From assembly GCF_004683905.1 (NCBI RefSeq), contig NZ_CP038438.1, positions 1,860,001-1,924,000 of the forward strand: a stretch of DNA of 64,000 bases. Direction: 5' to 3'. The notes under the pieces are model-generated. The model was given only the letters and a program-made list of their open reading frames with translations. It was not told where the DNA came from and ran no database searches. The position numbers were made by a program, and so were the translations under genes. The DNA is from Pseudomonas fluorescens. Its GTDB lineage: Bacteria; Pseudomonadota; Gammaproteobacteria; Pseudomonadales; Pseudomonadaceae. Position 1 is the first letter of the stretch, and the number at the start of each line of letters is the position of its first letter. Shown piece by piece: positions 35,601-43,963 of this stretch.

Positions 35601-37428
35601 GCTGAAAACCCTGCCCGACGGGGTTGAGGTGGCTTACACCTACGACCGCCTGGGCCGTTTGACCGGGGTCGATGACGGCCAGAAACATCCACTGGCCTTT
35701 GAATACGACCGGCAGGACCGGCTGATCACCGAGCATCAGGGCTGGGGCACCCTGCGATACACCTACGACGCCTGCGGCCAGCTCAAGCGCCAGCGTCTGC
35801 CGGACAACAGCAAGCTCGATTACCACTACGCCAAGGGCGGCGCGCTGACCGCCATCGACCTCAATGGCACGCGGCTGAGCAGCCACGTCTATCAATCGGG
35901 TCGCGAACAACAACGCCAACAAGGCCTGCTGCTCAGCGATTATGCCTACGACGATCAGGGACGTTTGCTGGCCCATTCTGTAGGCCATCAGCACGACTCG
36001 CTGTATCGCCGGGATTATGCCTACAGCGCCAACGGCAACCTCGAGCACATTGCCGACAGCCGCCACGGCCAGCGCACCTATGGCTATGACGCCCTAGACC
36101 GTTTGATCCGCGTCCGTCACTCGCGCGACGAACTACCGGAATCCTTCGCCCACGACCCGGCCGGCAACCTGCTGATGCAGGATCGTCCCGGCCCCACGCG
36201 GATCAAGGGCAACCGCCTGCTGATGCAGGGCGACCGGCACTACGACTACGACGCCTTCGGCAACCTGATCCGCGAACGTCGTGGCCGCGACCAGCAACTC
36301 GTCACCGAATACCGCTACGACTGCCAGCACCGCCTGATCGGCCTGACCCGCCCCGACGGCCAAACCGCGTCCTACCAGTACGACGCCTTCGGCCGGCGCA
36401 TCCGCAAAACCGTCGACGGCCAGACCACCGAGTTCTTCTGGCAAGGCGACCACCTCGTCGCCGAAAGCAGCAAAACCCACCACCGCAGCTACGTCTACGA
36501 ACCCGGCACCTTCCGCCCCCTGGCGCTGCTCGACGGCAAAGGTCCGAAAAAGGCCTGCCCGTTCTACTACCAACTCGACCACCTCGGCACGCCGCAGGAA
36601 CTGACCGACTACAGCGGCGAAATCGTCTGGTCAGCGCAATACGACGCCTACGGCAAGGTGTCGGCGATCACCCTCGCGGGCGAGGACTACCTGGACCAGC
36701 CGCTGCGTTTTCAGGGGCAGTATTTCGACGCGGAAAGTGGGCTGCATTACAACCGGCATCGGTATTACGACCCGAGGTTGGGGCGGTATCTGACGCCGGA
36801 TCCGGTGAAGTTGGCTGGAGGACTCAACCAATACCAGTACACGCCGAATCCGACGGGGTGGGTGGATCCGTTGGGGTTGAACTCTAACTGCCCGCCGCCG
36901 AATAGGCCGGGCTGTACGGTACCTGGTGCGAGTGATGGAGCTAAGGTTGATGAAGAAGAGCCTGAACTTCCGAAGCCGAAATTAAGCGCAAGAGAGGCCG
37001 CGAAGAAAGAGGTTGAGAGGTTAAATGACAGTCAGGGGATGCACATGGTTGGTAAGCATGGCCCTGAGCTGCCAAATGAAAAATTTAAAAAAAGGGCTAT
37101 TGATGGGACGGACCCGATTACGGGTCAACCAAGAAGAGGTCGAAATGCTGGTGTAGGTAATCCGAGCTCCAGATTTTACAGTTGGGAAATAATGCTTGAA
37201 GCCTATGTTCTCGCGACCACCAGGGTTGAACGCGGACTCCCTCGTTTCACCGGACAGGATAGTCAGGGAGCTAACGTTGTAAAAATGAGGCTTCCTAACG
37301 CTGGGGAAGGTTATAAGCCAAATAGAAGGGATAAAGAAAACCCTCGATTAGTTACCAATATGGGAGGGTTCGAAATGAAGTTCGACCCCATAACAAACCT
37401 ACCATTTACTCTTTATCCAACGGAGTGA
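32671..37428 (+). CDS. RHS-repeat polymorphic toxin
   Basis: A 1585-aa toxin. Residues 1-400: N-terminal region without recognised PAAR motif, with a strong membrane stretch at about 277-307 (MMIVQVLIDVLIGVVLTF). Residue 401 (CPVSMVTGEE) starts the RHS/YD-repeat cage: about 25 repeats with YDxxGRL-type motifs. The conserved closing motif GWVDPLGL (1396-1403) marks the usual autocleavage site. The last 182 residues are the variable toxin tip, sharply AT-rich relative to the core, with HMVGKHGPE, SSRFYSWEIMLEAY and GGFEMKFDPIT; H-x3-K-H plus S-rich motif recall the bacterial RNase-A-like (BECR-fold) domains of contact toxins. Such toxins are usually delivered by type VI secretion, but no VgrG, Eag or PAAR gene lies nearby. 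Confidence 0.9.
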   Translation: MEAVSRIEQELDSFPDTLSLYRQQLEHWFSKAADQVSHAADLPSLMGMERIIRFGDRVTAVSTGDSEFATGVVQCPKSGVLAIESKFESVYDIPLGDIVVDVVAVDDGQTSPVALDAQGRGTFTGTPGKFYRVQVHSDVTPEQIKALFQSYDGLTGELDGWLRSEWQGFKPQWSQSVATAAGNGMLAGSWAAIEGVWDSIGMLSEILKDPGAFAERLGSGAADLIHLAESAPDVMQKLRLLVSDEAALCLLLRSASLWLEMLPPSQIAGKTAETASMMIVQVLIDVLIGVVLTFVGAGAGIAYLTLRLADRAAQLLSVVKRLVKAMFGIVNTFIHYVDQYKTVAARGIAAGVKKGRMQLRWDAKRNAALKKNEHHDNAPDQAKNPNGDSADCAPLTCTNGCPVSMVTGEELLTLTDGTLDGVLPFEFTRLYRTSAVEIDVGLGFGWSHSLAHRLEFDGEAVVWVDHENRRTRFPLPSVERPAIHNSLSRAAIFLGDEPEELILALAGDTARFYHFRAGRLVAVSDAYGNRLIVSRDHQQRIVRLDNGAGRSLLLRYDRAHLVAVDYQVLEADGWRTEQTLVSYCYDARQRLLAATNAVGDSERYDYDDQHVILQRQLTGGASFFWEWERSGKAARCVRHWASFAQMDTRYVWADDGSVAVHYVDGSEETYVHDDSARLVRKVAADGGEHLKAYDDQGRLIAEQDPLGAVTEYRYDDVGRLIALLPPDDEPTSYEYRNGFLHSRSRGEAVWTFRRNAEGDVTEAVDPDGQVTHYYYDTRGQLLSIRYPDTSRHKLSWNDLGQLIEETLPDGGVRRFSYDALGRRTTTCDEHGAITRQQWDAVGRLVQTTFPTGATRAYSYGAYGQVTAERDELGRITRYEYDDDLHLVSRKINPDGTRVQYRYDHAQLLLTEIENESGEKYRLDYTPSGLIRQETGFDGRRTAYAYDRNGHLLEKTEFGDDGSTLVTTYVRDAAGRLLLKTLPDGVEVAYTYDRLGRLTGVDDGQKHPLAFEYDRQDRLITEHQGWGTLRYTYDACGQLKRQRLPDNSKLDYHYAKGGALTAIDLNGTRLSSHVYQSGREQQRQQGLLLSDYAYDDQGRLLAHSVGHQHDSLYRRDYAYSANGNLEHIADSRHGQRTYGYDALDRLIRVRHSRDELPESFAHDPAGNLLMQDRPGPTRIKGNRLLMQGDRHYDYDAFGNLIRERRGRDQQLVTEYRYDCQHRLIGLTRPDGQTASYQYDAFGRRIRKTVDGQTTEFFWQGDHLVAESSKTHHRSYVYEPGTFRPLALLDGKGPKKACPFYYQLDHLGTPQELTDYSGEIVWSAQYDAYGKVSAITLAGEDYLDQPLRFQGQYFDAESGLHYNRHRYYDPRLGRYLTPDPVKLAGGLNQYQYTPNPTGWVDPLGLNSNCPPPNRPGCTVPGASDGAKVDEEEPELPKPKLSAREAAKKEVERLNDSQGMHMVGKHGPELPNEKFKKRAIDGTDPITGQPRRGRNAGVGNPSSRFYSWEIMLEAYVLATTRVERGLPRFTGQDSQGANVVKMRLPNAGEGYKPNRRDKENPRLVTNMGGFEMKFDPITNLPFTLYPTE

Positions 37429-37432
37429 TTTT

Positions 37433-37843
37433 ATGTACATTGATCCTGAAACGTCGAAGCCTTATCTACCGACCCCAGCATATTTTTTGTGTTGTTTTGA
37501 TGTGTATGATCGCGAAGAAACCTTGGGGGTGGAGCTTGAAAGATATAATCCGAACACAGTCGTAGATAGGGAGGAACTTATTTTAAAGTATTGCATACCT
37601 ATGAATAGGTCGTATCGTCAAAAATTTTTGCTTGTGGAGTGTCTCAAGTTTGCGTTGCAAGACGAGAGGTACGATTTTAGATCCTTATTCCAGTATGATC
37701 CTGAGGCTTATTGTTCATTTCCGGATGGTTGGGATGAAATGGTCGATTCAAGGGTTTTTTTTGAAGATATATATCGGATAGCTATGGTTGAATGGGGTGC
37801 CGAGTTGAAGAAGGCTGGTTTGGAAGATCAAGCTACTTGGTAA
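37433..37843 (+). CDS. Candidate RHS immunity protein
   Basis: A 136-aa acidic protein starting 4 nt after the RHS stop. It contains FDVYDREETLGVELERY and ends EDQATW. No known family is recognised. Position right after a polymorphic toxin tip, low GC and a paralogue behind the second toxin tail (38172) all identify it as the immunity gene. It is expected to bind and neutralise the 182-aa toxin tip. Confidence 0.85.
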   Translation: MYIDPETSKPYLPTPAYFLCCFDVYDREETLGVELERYNPNTVVDREELILKYCIPMNRSYRQKFLLVECLKFALQDERYDFRSLFQYDPEAYCSFPDGWDEMVDSRVFFEDIYRIAMVEWGAELKKAGLEDQATW

Positions 37844-37884
37844 ATGCGTTAGCTGATGATGCTGGTTTGGAGTGGTAATAGAAG

Positions 37885-38172
37885 ATGTTCAGAGGTGTTT
37901 ATAGTTCGCGGTTTTTAACCCATCGAGCGCAGTTGAATGCTTTAAATGAAGCGATGACAAGAGAGGCACGGAAGATGTCGCGATTCACGGGAGAAGACAG
38001 CATGGGTAATTTGGTTGTGAGAATGGCTGCCGAAAATGTGGGGGAAGGGTACGAACCTAACCCATCAGATCCATCAGAACCCCGCTACATTCAAAAAATG
38101 AATGGGTTTGAAATGAAGTTTGACTTTGAAACATTGCAACCTTTCGCTCTATATCCGGTGGAGCACGTTTGA
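37885..38172 (+). pseudogene. Displaced RHS toxin tail (orphan C-terminal fragment)
   Basis: A 95-aa frame that matches the last part of the RHS toxin tip: SSRFLTHRAQLNAL against SSRFYSWEIMLEAY, SRFTGEDSMGNLVVRM against PRFTGQDSQGANVVKM, then EGYEPN against EGYKPN and NGFEMKFDFETLQPFALYP against GGFEMKFDPITNLPFTLYP. The catalytic HxxxKH half is absent, so it is likely inactive alone. The region from about 37850 may preserve more of the same domain out of frame. It can be seen as recombination stock for exchanging the toxin tip. Confidence 0.85.
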
Positions 38173-38588
38173 TGTTGATGCATCCCTATCTTGATGTTCC
38201 ATACAGTCCTAAGTTAAAGCATTTTCTTGGTGGGTTTGATATATACGATCGCGAAGAGACGCTGGGCGCAGAGTTGGCAGAGTACGATCCTGAGTGTCCT
38301 TCAGATAGAGCGAAATTAATTTATAAATTTATTGTGAAAAGATTTTCGGGTTTGACTCATCGGCACAAGTTTGTCTTGTTTTTTGTATTGCGTGAGGCTC
38401 TGGATGGCGAAACGAGTAAGCTCTCTGAGGTTTTTAAACATGATCCTTTTTCTCATTCATTGCTTCCACTTGGCTGGAATGAAATAAAAGATCCCACGAG
38501 TTTTTTTGAGCATGTGTACTCTATTCTCTCCGAAGTTTGGATTGATGAGTTGTATCTCGCCAGTCAGGAAGACTGCTCCACGTGGTAG
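38172..38588 (+). CDS. Second immunity protein, paralogue
   Basis: A 138-aa protein related to the immunity protein at 37433: FDIYDREETLGAELAEYDP against FDVYDREETLGVELERYNP, GWNEIKDPTSFFEHVYSI against GWDEMVDSRVFFEDIYRI, and a shared DCSTW/DQATW C-terminus. It overlaps the toxin-tail stop by TGATG. Likely the cognate immunity of the displaced toxin, kept to protect against siblings that carry the variant. Confidence 0.83.
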   Translation: MLMHPYLDVPYSPKLKHFLGGFDIYDREETLGAELAEYDPECPSDRAKLIYKFIVKRFSGLTHRHKFVLFFVLREALDGETSKLSEVFKHDPFSHSLLPLGWNEIKDPTSFFEHVYSILSEVWIDELYLASQEDCSTW

Positions 38589-38626
38589 CCGGCATTAGAA
38601 GCGGAATCTTGAGTGATGCTACTGAC

Positions 38627-38653
38627 GCCTTCGCGAGCAAGCCCGCTCCCACA
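38627..38653. repeat. Single REP element
   Basis: TTCGCGAGCAAGCCCGCTCCC just after the RHS island; GC content returns to normal from here on. Confidence 0.85.
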
Positions 38654-38675
38654 GGGATCTGTGTCGCCTGGAGAG

Positions 38676-40466
38676 TCAGCGTTGGCCAATCAGTTGCGGC
38701 AGGTGAAGGTCGGCAGCAGTGAGGCTATCAATCACATGCACGCTATACCCCGGAACATTCTTCGCATGATGCTTCGCCTGCGAAGCCATTTCCGCGAGTT
38801 GGCTGGCATCCAGTTCTGCGCAGGCCTCGGGTTGCAGGTGGACTACGCCGATCGATAACGAGAGCAGCGGAAACTCCTGCCGCACACCCTGGCGATTCGG
38901 CGCGATGAAGCAGCCGGCTTCAAGATGCTCAGGGCGATAGAAGCGTCGGCATTGGCTCTGGAAGTCGTCGAGCAGTTGGTTGAGGCGTTTGCGCCAGTCT
39001 TCCGGGCCGAGTACCAGCAGGAAGTCGTCGCCGCCGATGTGGCCGACGAAGTCGCGGGACGGGTCGACGCGTTCGTTCAGACATTGCGCCAGGCACAGCA
39101 GGACTTCGTCGCCACGGCCGTAGCCGTAGATGTCGTTGAAGGGTTTGAAGCTGTCGATGTCGACGTAGCAGATGATCGATTCGCGGCCCTGTTGCAGCAG
39201 GCGGGTCAGGCATTGCTGGATCGGCACGTTGCCGGGTAGCAGGGTCAGCGGGTTGGCGTAGCGGGCTTGCTGGATTTTCAGTTCGGTGATCAGTTTGAGT
39301 AGATCGATCACCCGACCGAGGCCGAGATAACTGCCGTTGAGGGTGATGATGAAATCTTCTTCGATGCGCTGCCGGGCGCGGCTGGTGATCAGGCGGCTGA
39401 CCTGTTGCAGCGACTGGCTCATTTCCACAGCGAGGAAGTCGTCGTTCATCAGGCGGCTGATTGGCTTGCGGGCGAACAGGTCGGTGGCAAACGGCTTGAG
39501 CAAGGCGTCGGACAACGAATGGCGATGGACGATGCCGCACGGCTGGCCCTGTTCGTCGAGCACCGCCAGTGAGTTCAGATTGGCCTGGCGGCGGAAGGCT
39601 TCCAGCACCGTGGCGGTCGGTGTGTCACGATGCACCGCCGGTTGCTCGTTGAGCAGGGCGCTGAGGTCGCTGCCTTCGTCGTTCAACGCCACGGTGCTGC
39701 TGTCGTGTTTCGGCATCAGGGCCCGGGCATCGCGGGGTGGATGCTCCTGCGGACGACCGAGCAGGTAACCCTGCACCAGATCGACGCCCATCTCGGTCAG
39801 CACCGCCAACTCTTCCGGCAACTCTATGCCCTCGGCAATCACCTGCGCCCGCGAAGCCTTGGCGATTTGCAGGATCGAGCCGACGAACTCGCGTTTCAAC
39901 GCATCCTGATGGATGCCGTCGATGAAGTGGCGGTCGATCTTCACGTAATCCGGGCGCAACTCCGACCATAGACGCAAGCTCGAATAGCCGGCACCCAAGT
40001 CATCCAGTGCAATCGAAAAGCCCATCGCCCGATAATGATGCAGGGCGGTTTGCAGCAACTGGAAATCGTCGATCGGCGTCTGTTCGGTGAGTTCGATCAC
40101 CACTTGACTCGGTGGGATGCCGAAGTCTTGCAGCAGTTGCAAGGTCCGCCCCGGTTGGTACGCGGCTTCGAGCAGGGATTCCGGCGAGACGTTGAGGAAC
40201 AGCTTGCCCGGCAGTTGCTGCTCGTTGAAACGACGGCAGGCAGACTGGCGGCAGGCAATCTCCAGTTCGCTCAAGCGGCCGGCTTGACGCGCCACCGCGA
40301 ACAGCGCGATAGGCGAATGCAGAGGGCTGTTGGACGGGCCGCGGGTGAGGGCTTCGTAGCCGAGAATGCGACGCTCGGAGAGACAGATGATCGGCTGGAA
40401 CAGGCTGTGCAAACCGCTTTGAGTCAGGATCGAGCTCAAGGCACTCAGCTGTTCGGTCGTGGTCAT
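38676..40466 (-). CDS. EAL-CBS-GGDEF cyclic-di-GMP protein
   Basis: A 596-aa protein with the order EAL, CBS pair, GGDEF. EAL domain (about residues 10-245): EALTRG, NVSPESLL, ELTEQ, DDLGAGYSS, AEGIE and QGYLLGRP are all present, so the phosphodiesterase should be active. Two CBS motifs follow (residues about 265-390), which may sense adenine nucleotides. The C-terminal diguanylate cyclase domain has GGDDF instead of GG(D/E)EF at its core (GHIGGDDFLLVLG), so cyclase activity is in doubt. It lies next to prc in the same arrangement as the PA3257/PA3258 pair of P. aeruginosa. Confidence 0.9.
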   Translation of the reverse strand: MTTTEQLSALSSILTQSGLHSLFQPIICLSERRILGYEALTRGPSNSPLHSPIALFAVARQAGRLSELEIACRQSACRRFNEQQLPGKLFLNVSPESLLEAAYQPGRTLQLLQDFGIPPSQVVIELTEQTPIDDFQLLQTALHHYRAMGFSIALDDLGAGYSSLRLWSELRPDYVKIDRHFIDGIHQDALKREFVGSILQIAKASRAQVIAEGIELPEELAVLTEMGVDLVQGYLLGRPQEHPPRDARALMPKHDSSTVALNDEGSDLSALLNEQPAVHRDTPTATVLEAFRRQANLNSLAVLDEQGQPCGIVHRHSLSDALLKPFATDLFARKPISRLMNDDFLAVEMSQSLQQVSRLITSRARQRIEEDFIITLNGSYLGLGRVIDLLKLITELKIQQARYANPLTLLPGNVPIQQCLTRLLQQGRESIICYVDIDSFKPFNDIYGYGRGDEVLLCLAQCLNERVDPSRDFVGHIGGDDFLLVLGPEDWRKRLNQLLDDFQSQCRRFYRPEHLEAGCFIAPNRQGVRQEFPLLSLSIGVVHLQPEACAELDASQLAEMASQAKHHAKNVPGYSVHVIDSLTAADLHLPQLIGQR

Positions 40467-40482
40467 GGCAATCTCTGGCGAT

Positions 40483-40532
40483 AAAAAAAGGACTGGGAGC
40501 GCTCTTGCTTGAAGAGGCGCTCCCAGTCCTTT
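40483..40532 (-). terminator. Terminator downstream of prc
   Basis: On the minus strand, AGGACTGGGAGCGC and GCGCTCCCAGTCCT form a long stem with a 13-nt interior loop, followed by a run of seven T residues. It ends prc; the EAL gene begins just after it. Confidence 0.88.
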
Positions 40533-40599
40533 ATTTCACGACAGAATGATGACTGTTTGATGACGCTCCGGGGAGCGTCACCACTAAATTGCCATCATC

Positions 40600-42684
40600 T
40601 TACTTCTTGGCCACCTGATTGCTCAGCTTCAGGTAATCCAGCAGCACGCGCCCGGTTTCGCTCAGGTAGGCGTCGTCTTCTGGTTTGACCTTGTCCGGCT
40701 CAGCCGCAGCCAGCGCGTCTTCATCTTCTTTCTTCAGCTCTTTGAGCGGTTCTTCGCCTTTGGCTTTGCGACGGATGTTTTCCATGGCCAGTTGCTTGGC
40801 ATCGATGTCCGCATGCTGGGCACGGCGGTCGGCTTCGTTGAGGCTGACGGTTTTTTCTTCCATCAGCTTCTGCGCCAGGGCCAGCTTGTCACGGATGAAC
40901 ACGAACTCGGCGTCTTTGGCGCTGCGTGCGTCATGCTCGGACTTGAGCTGCGCCAGGTACGGCTTGAACGGATCGGAGGCCGGCTTGATCGCTGCCTTGA
41001 TGGTGTCCCACGGCATGGCTTCCGGCAGGGCGCTTTCGCCGATTTCCTTGGTGTCGATGATCGACGGGTAGTCGATGTCCGGCAGTACGCCCTGATGCTG
41101 GGTGCTCTGCCCGGAAACCCGGTAGAACTTGGCCAGGGTCAGTTTCAGTTCGCCATGGTTCAGCGGCTGAATGGTCTGCACGGTGCCTTTGCCGAAGGTC
41201 TGGCCACCGATGATCAATGCGCGATGGTAGTCCTGCATGGCGCCGGCGAAAATCTCCGAAGCCGAGGCGGACAGGCGGTTGACCAGCAGAGCCATCGGGC
41301 CTTTGTAGAACGCGCCCGGGTTTTCATCTTCCAGTACATCGACGCGGCCATCGGCGTTACGCACGAGTACGGTCGGGCCCTTGTCGATGAACAGGCTGGT
41401 CAGCTCGGTGGCTTCCTGCAGAGAACCGCCGCCGTTGTTGCGCAGGTCGATGACCACGCCGTCGACTTTCTCTTTCTGCAGTTCGGTCAGCAGTTTCTTG
41501 ACGTCACGGGTGGTGCTCTTGTAGTCCGGATCACCGGCACGGAACGCCTTGAAGTCGAGGTAGAAGGCCGGGATCTCGATGATGCCGAGCTTGTAGTCCT
41601 TGCCGTCCTGTTTCAGGTTCAGCACGGATTTTTTCACCGCCTGGTCTTCAAGCTTCACCGCTTCGCGAGTGATCGGCACGATCTTGCTGGTCTGGTCGTT
41701 CGGCGCATTGCTCGCCGGAATCACTTCCAGGCGCACCACGGTGCCTTTCGGGCCGCGGATCAGCTTGACCACTTCGTCCAGGCGCCAGCCCACCACGTCA
41801 ACCATCTCTTTGTTGCCCTGGGCAACGCCGATGATCTTGTCGGCCGGTGCAACCTGCTTGGTCTTGTCGGCCGGGCCTGCCGGCACCAGGCGCACGACTT
41901 TCACTTGATCGTTGTCGCTCTGCAACACGGCGCCGATGCCCTCGAGGGACAGGCTCATGTTGATGTCGAAGTTCTCCGCGTTATCCGGCGACAGATAGTT
42001 GGTGTGCGGGTCGTAGGACATGGCGAAGGTGTTGATGTACGCCTGGAAGATGTCTTCCGCGCGAGTCTGGTCAAGACGCGCCAACTGGTTCTTGTAGCGC
42101 TTGGTCAGGGTTTCCTGGATCTGCTTGGAATCCTTGCCGGCGATCTTCTGCCGCAGCACTTCGTCCTTGACGCGTTTGCGCCACAGGTCGTCGAGTTCAG
42201 CGGTGGATTTGAGCCAAGGGGCGTCCTTGCGATCGATCAGCAAGGTTTCCTTGGTGGTGAAGTCCATCTTGTCGACGCCCTTGTTCAGCTCCGCAATGGC
42301 GAAGTCCAGGCGCGCCTTGACGCGGTCCAGATAGCGCTTGTAGATGGTGAACCCGGCGTTGAGGTCGCCGCTTTTGAGGAAGTCGTCGAACTGGGTCTTC
42401 CACTTGTCGAATTCGGCGATGTCGCTGGCCATGAAGTAGCTGCGCGACGGGTCCAGCAGCTTGATGTAGCTGTCGTAGATGATCACCGAGCGCGCATCGT
42501 CGAGCGGCGGCTTGCTGTAGTGGTGACGCTTGAGCAACTCGACGACGTTGAGGCTGGCGATCACTTCGTCGCGATCCGGCTGCAACTTGTCCCAGCTGTT
42601 GGCTGCGAATGTAGTGCCCGACACCGGCAACAAGCCGATACCGATGAAAAGAGCGAGGGCGGTGCTGGGGAGCAAATGCTTCAT
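40600..42684 (-). CDS. prc: Carboxy-terminal (tail-specific) protease Prc
   Basis: A 694-aa periplasmic protease of the S41 family. Signal peptide MKHLLPSTALALFIGIGLLP, N-terminal DUF region, a PDZ domain (around residues 235-320: GIGAVLQ, VVRLVPAGPADKT), then the peptidase with VDLRNNGGGSLQEA, the nucleophile serine in SASASEIFAGAMQ and the lysine in GQTFGKGTVQ. A C-terminal DUF3340 follows. In P. aeruginosa this is AlgO, which degrades MucA variants. An upstream ATG at 42717 is in frame but the 11 added residues look like leader. Minus-strand terminator follows. Confidence 0.95.
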   Translation of the reverse strand: MKHLLPSTALALFIGIGLLPVSGTTFAANSWDKLQPDRDEVIASLNVVELLKRHHYSKPPLDDARSVIIYDSYIKLLDPSRSYFMASDIAEFDKWKTQFDDFLKSGDLNAGFTIYKRYLDRVKARLDFAIAELNKGVDKMDFTTKETLLIDRKDAPWLKSTAELDDLWRKRVKDEVLRQKIAGKDSKQIQETLTKRYKNQLARLDQTRAEDIFQAYINTFAMSYDPHTNYLSPDNAENFDINMSLSLEGIGAVLQSDNDQVKVVRLVPAGPADKTKQVAPADKIIGVAQGNKEMVDVVGWRLDEVVKLIRGPKGTVVRLEVIPASNAPNDQTSKIVPITREAVKLEDQAVKKSVLNLKQDGKDYKLGIIEIPAFYLDFKAFRAGDPDYKSTTRDVKKLLTELQKEKVDGVVIDLRNNGGGSLQEATELTSLFIDKGPTVLVRNADGRVDVLEDENPGAFYKGPMALLVNRLSASASEIFAGAMQDYHRALIIGGQTFGKGTVQTIQPLNHGELKLTLAKFYRVSGQSTQHQGVLPDIDYPSIIDTKEIGESALPEAMPWDTIKAAIKPASDPFKPYLAQLKSEHDARSAKDAEFVFIRDKLALAQKLMEEKTVSLNEADRRAQHADIDAKQLAMENIRRKAKGEEPLKELKKEDEDALAAAEPDKVKPEDDAYLSETGRVLLDYLKLSNQVAKK

Positions 42685-42822
42685 GCTGATTCGACGCGGG
42701 GACAATTGATAACGCATATTAGGCCGTCTTTGAAGTCGCCGGTTCTACGAGAGCCGGTCGCATAATGCAAAAAGCCCGGCGCTACAGCTTCGGGCTCAGT
42801 CCAGACTCACTATGGAGGCACT

Positions 42823-43785
42823 GTGAAGGCATTGCAAGGCGTTGAAGGTCAAGTGGCATGGCTTGAAGAGCCGAGTCCGGCATGTGATGTAGGACAAGTG
42901 CGCATTCGCGTGGCGGCTGCGGGCCTCAATCGCGCCGATTTATTACAGAAAGCCGGGCTTTATCCACCGCCGCCGGGCGCCAGTCAGGTGCTCGGTCTGG
43001 AGTGTTCCGGGGTGATCAGCGAAGTCGGCGCCGGCTCGTCCTGGCAGGTCGGCGACCGGGTCTGCGCCTTGCTGGCCGGGGGCGGAATGGCCGAGGAGGT
43101 GGTGGTCGACGGACGGCACGTGCTGCCGGTGCCCGAGGGCGTTTCGTTGATCGAGGCCGCGGCATTACCCGAGGTTTATGCAACGGTCTGGCTCAACGTG
43201 TTTCAACTGGCGGCGCTGAAACCCGGCGAGAAGGTTCTCCTGCACGCCGGGGCCAGTGGAATTGGTTCAGCCGCCATTCAGCTATGCAAGGCGTTCGGCA
43301 ATCCCTGTTGGGTCAGCGTCGGGTCGGCTGAGCGATTGGCCTACTGTGAGGCGCTGGGAGCCCAGGGCGGCGTGGTGCGCACCGATGATCTGGAAAGCCT
43401 GCGCGACTTCGGGCCGTTTGACGTGATCCTTGATCCGGTCGGCGGCAACTATGCGGCACTGAACCTCAAGCTGACGGCGCTGGACGGACGCTGGGTACTG
43501 ATCGGCCTGATGGGCGGACGTGAGGCGAAACTGGACCTGGCACAGATACTGGCCAAGCGCGTGCAGTTGCTCGGTTCGACGTTGCGCAGTCGCGACGATC
43601 AGTTCAAGGCCGACCTGTTCAGCGATTTGAGCCAGCATGTGTGGCCGCTGTTTGCCGAAGGGCGGTTGAGTCCGCAACTGGCAAAAGCCTTCCCGGTGAA
43701 AGACGCCGAAGCGGCGTTTGCCGAGCTGGCGAGCAACAAAGTTGCCGGCAAACTGGTGCTGGTGGTCGACGAAAGCCTGACCTGA
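42823..43785 (+). CDS. NAD(P)H-quinone oxidoreductase (medium-chain alcohol dehydrogenase type)
   Basis: A 320-aa zinc-independent member of the medium-chain dehydrogenase/reductase superfamily, close to the PIG3/QOR group. Motifs: AAGLNRADLLQKAGLYPPPPGAS (the N-terminal quinone-site signature), VPEGVSLIEAAALPEVYATVW, and the Rossmann nucleotide site HAGASGIGSAAIQL. It has a GTG start with GGAGG 7 nt upstream. Divergent from prc. Substrate in vivo is probably a quinone or small enone. Confidence 0.9.
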   Translation: MKALQGVEGQVAWLEEPSPACDVGQVRIRVAAAGLNRADLLQKAGLYPPPPGASQVLGLECSGVISEVGAGSSWQVGDRVCALLAGGGMAEEVVVDGRHVLPVPEGVSLIEAAALPEVYATVWLNVFQLAALKPGEKVLLHAGASGIGSAAIQLCKAFGNPCWVSVGSAERLAYCEALGAQGGVVRTDDLESLRDFGPFDVILDPVGGNYAALNLKLTALDGRWVLIGLMGGREAKLDLAQILAKRVQLLGSTLRSRDDQFKADLFSDLSQHVWPLFAEGRLSPQLAKAFPVKDAEAAFAELASNKVAGKLVLVVDESLT

Positions 43786-43800
43786 AAACACCGAAAAACC

Positions 43801-43890
43801 TGTGGGAGCGGGCTTGCTCGCGAAGGCGGTGAATCAGACAAGAATTTATCGACTGACACTCCGCCTTCGCGAGCAAGCCCGCTCCCACAT
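43801..43890. repeat. REP pair
   Basis: Inverted REP cores (TGTGGGAGCGGGCTTGCTCG and CGCGAGCAAGCCCGCTCCCA) between convergent genes. Confidence 0.9.
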
Positions 43891-43963
43891 TTGGATCTAT
43901 GTTTAGCCGGATTTTTCGGCAAGCTCCCTTGCCACAGTTAAGCGTCCATATTTGGATCTTTGA

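Noticed and set aside
33586..36066. 826-codon minus-strand frame inside the RHS gene
   Set aside because: Shadow of the YD-repeat region; repetitive composition explains the open frame.
42773..42796. Terminator-like stem AGCCCG...CGGGCT between prc and the oxidoreductase
   Set aside because: It lies in the divergent promoter region with no T-tract on either side and a long loop; could be chance.
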